Of a DNA stretch of 64,000 nt, positions 61,177 to 64,000 are shown piece by piece; position 1 is the stretch's first letter; every line of letters starts with the position of its first letter. The translations under genes and the position numbers were made by a program. The notes below the pieces were generated by a model that did not search any database, was not told the DNA's origin, and saw only the letters and a program-made list of their open reading frames with translations. This DNA comes from Palsa-504 sp963742795 (GTDB lineage Bacteria > Actinomycetota > Actinomycetes > Streptosporangiales > Streptosporangiaceae), in assembly GCA_963742795.1 (NCBI GenBank), contig CAVUNL010000002.1, forward strand, positions 1 to 64,000, read 5' to 3'.

Positions 61177-62238
61177 ATGTACGAGAGCAACGGCGAGAAG
61201 TACTTCGTCGTCGACGGGCATATGCACTACTGGAGCGCCGGCCCCGACAACTGGGTGCCCGGGGCGGAGAAGTACGCCGAGGGCTGGATCAAGTGCTTCC
61301 ACGCATACCAGAGCCTCGGCCCGCCCGCGACACATTGGTCGCTGGAGCACTTCGAGACGTACTCCGAGGACGACCTGATGAAGGACGTCTTCCAGGACGG
61401 CTACGTGGACGTGGCCATCTTCCAGCCGACCTACCTCAAGGAGTGGTATAAGGAGGGCTTCAACACCACCGAGCGCAACGCGCTGATGGGCGAGAAGCAC
61501 CCCGGCAAGTTCATCTACAACACGCGCTGGGACCCGCGCGAGGGCGACGCGGGCATCGAGCAGCTCAAGCGCAACATCGACCGGTTCGGGTCGCGCGGGG
61601 CCAAGCTCTACACCGCAGAGTGGAACGCCGGCTCGCGCGGCTACAAGCTGACCGACCCGGCCTCGTACCGGTACCTGGAGGCCGCGCAGGACCTCGGCAT
61701 CAAGAACGTCCACGTGCACAAGGGCCCGACGATCTGGCCGCTGGACAAGGACGCCTTCGACGTGGCCGACGTGGACCACGTCGCGACCGACTTCCCGGAC
61801 CTGAACTTCATCGTCGAGCACGTGGGCCTGCCGCGGATCGACGACTTCTGCTACATGGCCACCCAGGAGCCGAACGTGTACGCGGGGCTCGCGGTCGCCA
61901 TCGGCGCCCTCATGCACGCCCGGCCGAAGTTCTTCGCCCGGGTCATCGGCGAGCTGCTGTTCTGGGTCGGCGAGGACAAGATGCTGTTCGGCAGCGACTA
62001 CGCCATTTGGGAGCCGAAGTGGCAGGTCGAGGGCTTCGTCAACTGGGAGTTCCCGGATGACGAGGCGTTCAGCGACTACCCGCGGATGAACGTCGCGTCG
62101 AAGAAGAAGATCATGGGCCTGAATGCGGCCAAGCTCTACGACATCAAGGTGCCGGACGAGTTCCAGATCCCCGCGTCGGCCGGCACGCCCGGTGCGCAAG
62201 AGGTGCTGGGCCAGGAGCAGCCGGTCGCGGGAGCATGA
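61177..62238 (+). CDS. Amidohydrolase-family protein of the prm cluster
   Basis: 353 residues; an AAGGAGG site precedes the ATG. TIM-barrel metal hydrolase of the amidohydrolase_2 type: VDGHMHYW with His15/His17, KNVHVHKGPTIWPLDKDAF, DLNFIVEHVGLPRIDD and MLFGSDYAIWEPKWQ (His and Asp ligands). Homologues sit in the same position in actinobacterial propane-monooxygenase clusters and are needed or suspected for hydroxylase maturation, but the reaction is unknown. ATGA overlap with the next gene. Confidence 0.9.
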   Translation: MYESNGEKYFVVDGHMHYWSAGPDNWVPGAEKYAEGWIKCFHAYQSLGPPATHWSLEHFETYSEDDLMKDVFQDGYVDVAIFQPTYLKEWYKEGFNTTERNALMGEKHPGKFIYNTRWDPREGDAGIEQLKRNIDRFGSRGAKLYTAEWNAGSRGYKLTDPASYRYLEAAQDLGIKNVHVHKGPTIWPLDKDAFDVADVDHVATDFPDLNFIVEHVGLPRIDDFCYMATQEPNVYAGLAVAIGALMHARPKFFARVIGELLFWVGEDKMLFGSDYAIWEPKWQVEGFVNWEFPDDEAFSDYPRMNVASKKKIMGLNAAKLYDIKVPDEFQIPASAGTPGAQEVLGQEQPVAGA

Positions 62239-62975
62239 CCGCTCCGGCTTTTGTGGCCTCGCAGGAGCGCCTGCTGGCCGCTCTGGAGACGGTGCGCGAC
62301 CCCGAGCTCGACGAGCCCATTACCTCGCTCGGGTTCGTGGCGTCGTGCACCGTCTCCGCGGACGGCGACGCCGAGGTCCGGCTGCGGCTGCCCACGTACT
62401 TCTGCGCGCCCAACTTCGCCTACCTGATGGTGGCGGACGCCTACGACGTGGTGTCGGTCCTGCCGGGCGTGCGCCGCGCGTCGGTGGTGCTGGAGGACCA
62501 CTTCGCCTCGGATGCCATCAACGACGGCGTGGCCGCCCAGGCCGGCTTCGTGCAGTCGTTCGACGGCGAGGCGGTCAGCGAGCTGCACGGGCTGCGGGCC
62601 GACTTCCTGCGCAAGGCGGTGATGGCCGGCACCGATCAGGTGTGCAGGCCGCTGCTCGCGGCGGGCACGGACCCGGCGGCACTGCTCGCGATGACCCTCG
62701 GCGAGGTGCCGCCGTCTCGTGCGCTGGCCCGGTTGCGAGAGCGCCGGGCCGAACTCGGCCTGCCCGCCGGGGACGACGCCCCGTTGCTGATCGACCCGGT
62801 TTCCGGGCGTCCTGTCCCGGCCGAGGCGGTGCCCCTCCACCTGCGGAAGGCGAAGGTCACGCGGGTTAGCATCGAGGCGAATTCCGGCATCTGCCGCGGC
62901 ATGCTGCGGCACCGATATGACACGCCAGGAGAGGGAGAGTCAGTGCTCTCGCAGACCCAGGAGGAGGACCAATGA
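62235..62975 (+). CDS. MIP18/DUF59 iron-sulfur assembly-like protein
   Basis: 246 residues. N-terminal MIP18 domain: LLAALETVRDPELDEPITSL, GFVASCTVSADGDAEVRLRL and PTYFCAPNFAYLMVADAYDV (with Cys), as in SufT/PaaD-type factors for cluster or metal insertion. The C-terminal ~120 residues are specific to monooxygenase clusters. It overlaps both neighbours by ATGA, indicating strict co-expression with the amidohydrolase and the dehydrogenase. Likely supports assembly of the diiron or Fe-S centres of PrmA/PrmB; inference. Confidence 0.85.
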   Translation: MTAPAFVASQERLLAALETVRDPELDEPITSLGFVASCTVSADGDAEVRLRLPTYFCAPNFAYLMVADAYDVVSVLPGVRRASVVLEDHFASDAINDGVAAQAGFVQSFDGEAVSELHGLRADFLRKAVMAGTDQVCRPLLAAGTDPAALLAMTLGEVPPSRALARLRERRAELGLPAGDDAPLLIDPVSGRPVPAEAVPLHLRKAKVTRVSIEANSGICRGMLRHRYDTPGEGESVLSQTQEEDQ

Positions 62976-63997
62976 AGGCCGTCCGGTTGCACGAGTTCAA
63001 CCAGATGCCGGTGGTCGACGACGTACCCGAGCCGAAGATCAGCGGGCCGTTCGATGTGATCGTGAAGATCGGCGGTGCCGGGGTCTGCCGCACCGACCTG
63101 CACATCATGCTGGGCCAGTGGGACGAGCGGATGCACACGCCGCTGCCGTACATCCTGGGCCACGAGAACGCCGGCTGGGTGCACGAGGTCGGCTCCGGCG
63201 TCACCAACGTGCAGCCCGGTGACACCGTGATCCTGCATCCCCTGGTCACCGAGGGATTCTGCCACGCCTGCCGGGCAGGCGACGACATGCACTGCGAGAA
63301 CGCCGCGTTCCCCGGGCTATCGCGCGACGGCGGCATGGCCGAGTACCTGCTCACGTCGGCTCGGTCGTGCATCAAGCTCAACCCGGAGACCCGGCCGCAG
63401 GACGTCGCGGCGCTGGCCGACGCGGGCATCACCGCCTACCACGCGGTCCGCAAGGCCCTCCCGCTGCTGTACCCCGGCACCACCGCCGTGGTGATCGGCG
63501 CGGGCGGGCTGGGTCACATCGGCATCCAGTGCCTGGCCACGCTGACCGCCACGAACATCATCGTGGTGGACGCGAACCCGGACGCGCTCAAGCTGGCCTC
63601 GGAGCTGGGGGCGCAGCACACGGTGGTGGCCGACGGCAGCCAGCGGGAAGCGGTCGCCGACCTGACCGGCGGTCGCGGTGCGCACGTCGTCCTGGACTTC
63701 GTGGCCGAGCAGGGTGCCGAGATGGACGGGTGGAACATGACCCGCGAGGCCGGCTCGTACTACGTCATCGGCTACGGCGGCACGCTGGAGATCCCGACCC
63801 TGGACATCATCTCCACCGAGCGGAACATCACCGGCAACATCGTCGGCACCTACAACGACCTGGTCGAGCTGATGGACCTGGCCCAGGCCGGGAAGGTGAC
63901 GCTGCACACCAAGGTCTATCCGCTGGCCGACGCCACCGAGGCCCTCGCCGACCTGGACGCCGGCCGTGTCCGCGGCCGCGCGATCCTCGTCCCGTAA
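62972..63997 (+). CDS. Zinc NAD-dependent alcohol dehydrogenase of the prm cluster
   Basis: 341 residues, complete with a stop at 63995. Catalytic zinc site GVCRTDLH and LGHENAGWV, NAD loop VVIGAGGLGHIGIQ, and Asp in IVVDANPDALK (NAD preference). The structural-zinc lobe reads EGFCHACRAGDDMHC: Glu replaces the first of four usual Cys, an arrangement known in the Sulfolobus solfataricus enzyme (Glu plus three Cys). The expected role is oxidation of 2-propanol to acetone after PrmABCD. ATGA overlap with the upstream gene. In related clusters a groEL-like gene follows, which would lie beyond the window. Confidence 0.92.
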   Translation: MKAVRLHEFNQMPVVDDVPEPKISGPFDVIVKIGGAGVCRTDLHIMLGQWDERMHTPLPYILGHENAGWVHEVGSGVTNVQPGDTVILHPLVTEGFCHACRAGDDMHCENAAFPGLSRDGGMAEYLLTSARSCIKLNPETRPQDVAALADAGITAYHAVRKALPLLYPGTTAVVIGAGGLGHIGIQCLATLTATNIIVVDANPDALKLASELGAQHTVVADGSQREAVADLTGGRGAHVVLDFVAEQGAEMDGWNMTREAGSYYVIGYGGTLEIPTLDIISTERNITGNIVGTYNDLVELMDLAQAGKVTLHTKVYPLADATEALADLDAGRVRGRAILVP

Positions 63998-64000
63998 CCC

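Noticed and set aside
1..64000. tRNA, rRNA, CRISPR arrays, intact transposases
   Set aside because: Scanned by eye for T-loop-like GGTTCRA, regularly spaced repeats and DDE/serine-recombinase motifs; nothing convincing. A covariance-model search could still find a divergent RNA.

Overview
The window is from a high-GC actinomycete. Evidence: strong G/C third-position bias, a WhiB protein, a DUF397 protein, an F420/deazaflavin-type nitroreductase, very large LuxR regulators, and a propane-monooxygenase cluster of the Mycobacterium/Rhodococcus/Gordonia type. The mix of families suggests a soil filamentous actinomycete, possibly Streptosporangiales or Treboniaceae-like; that placement is inference. 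No rRNA, tRNA, CRISPR array or intact insertion sequence was seen.

Layout. 0-6.2 kb: decayed integrase and LuxR remnants, an intact secreted vanadium-haloperoxidase-like enzyme, a cupin protein, and a P-loop/repeat gene broken by two frameshifts. 6.2-15.3 kb: mostly intact enzymes (VOC protein, alpha/beta hydrolase, class-V aminotransferase fold protein plus OsmC behind a CsoR/CstR-like operator, SRPBCC protein, Tat-exported multicopper oxidase). 15.3-24.4 kb: a gene graveyard with end fragments of at least eight families and a frameshifted zwf, interspersed with intact genes (GYD protein, FMN reductase, histidine phosphatase, DUF397, S53 peptidase). 24.4-37.4 kb: three giant LuxR-family ATPase regulators, each next to a hydrolase (two metallo-beta-lactamase-fold proteins, one alpha/beta hydrolase lacking its nucleophile serine), with matching palindromes or inverted repeats around them. 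37.4-51.2 kb: housekeeping and accessory genes (DUF5996, dodecin, S4 protein, VapBC, threonine synthase, P450, YcaQ-like protein, TetR plus membrane protein with twin operators, coiled-coil protein). 51.3-53.3 kb: a methyltransferase and an MFS gene, each broken and each carrying an in-frame minisatellite.

53.4-64 kb is the coherent metabolic unit: an acetate-transporter-family protein, a GAF/AAA/HTH_8 activator, a small conserved protein, then prmABCD (diiron propane monooxygenase), an amidohydrolase, a MIP18-type Fe-S assembly protein and a zinc alcohol dehydrogenase. The last three genes are translationally coupled by ATGA overlaps. The expected logic is propane (or acetone/phenol) hydroxylation by PrmABCD, oxidation of the secondary alcohol by the dehydrogenase, and later acetate handling. 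Two near-identical dyads (GTCTCA-N3-TGAGAC type) flank the small gene and are the best candidates for activator sites.
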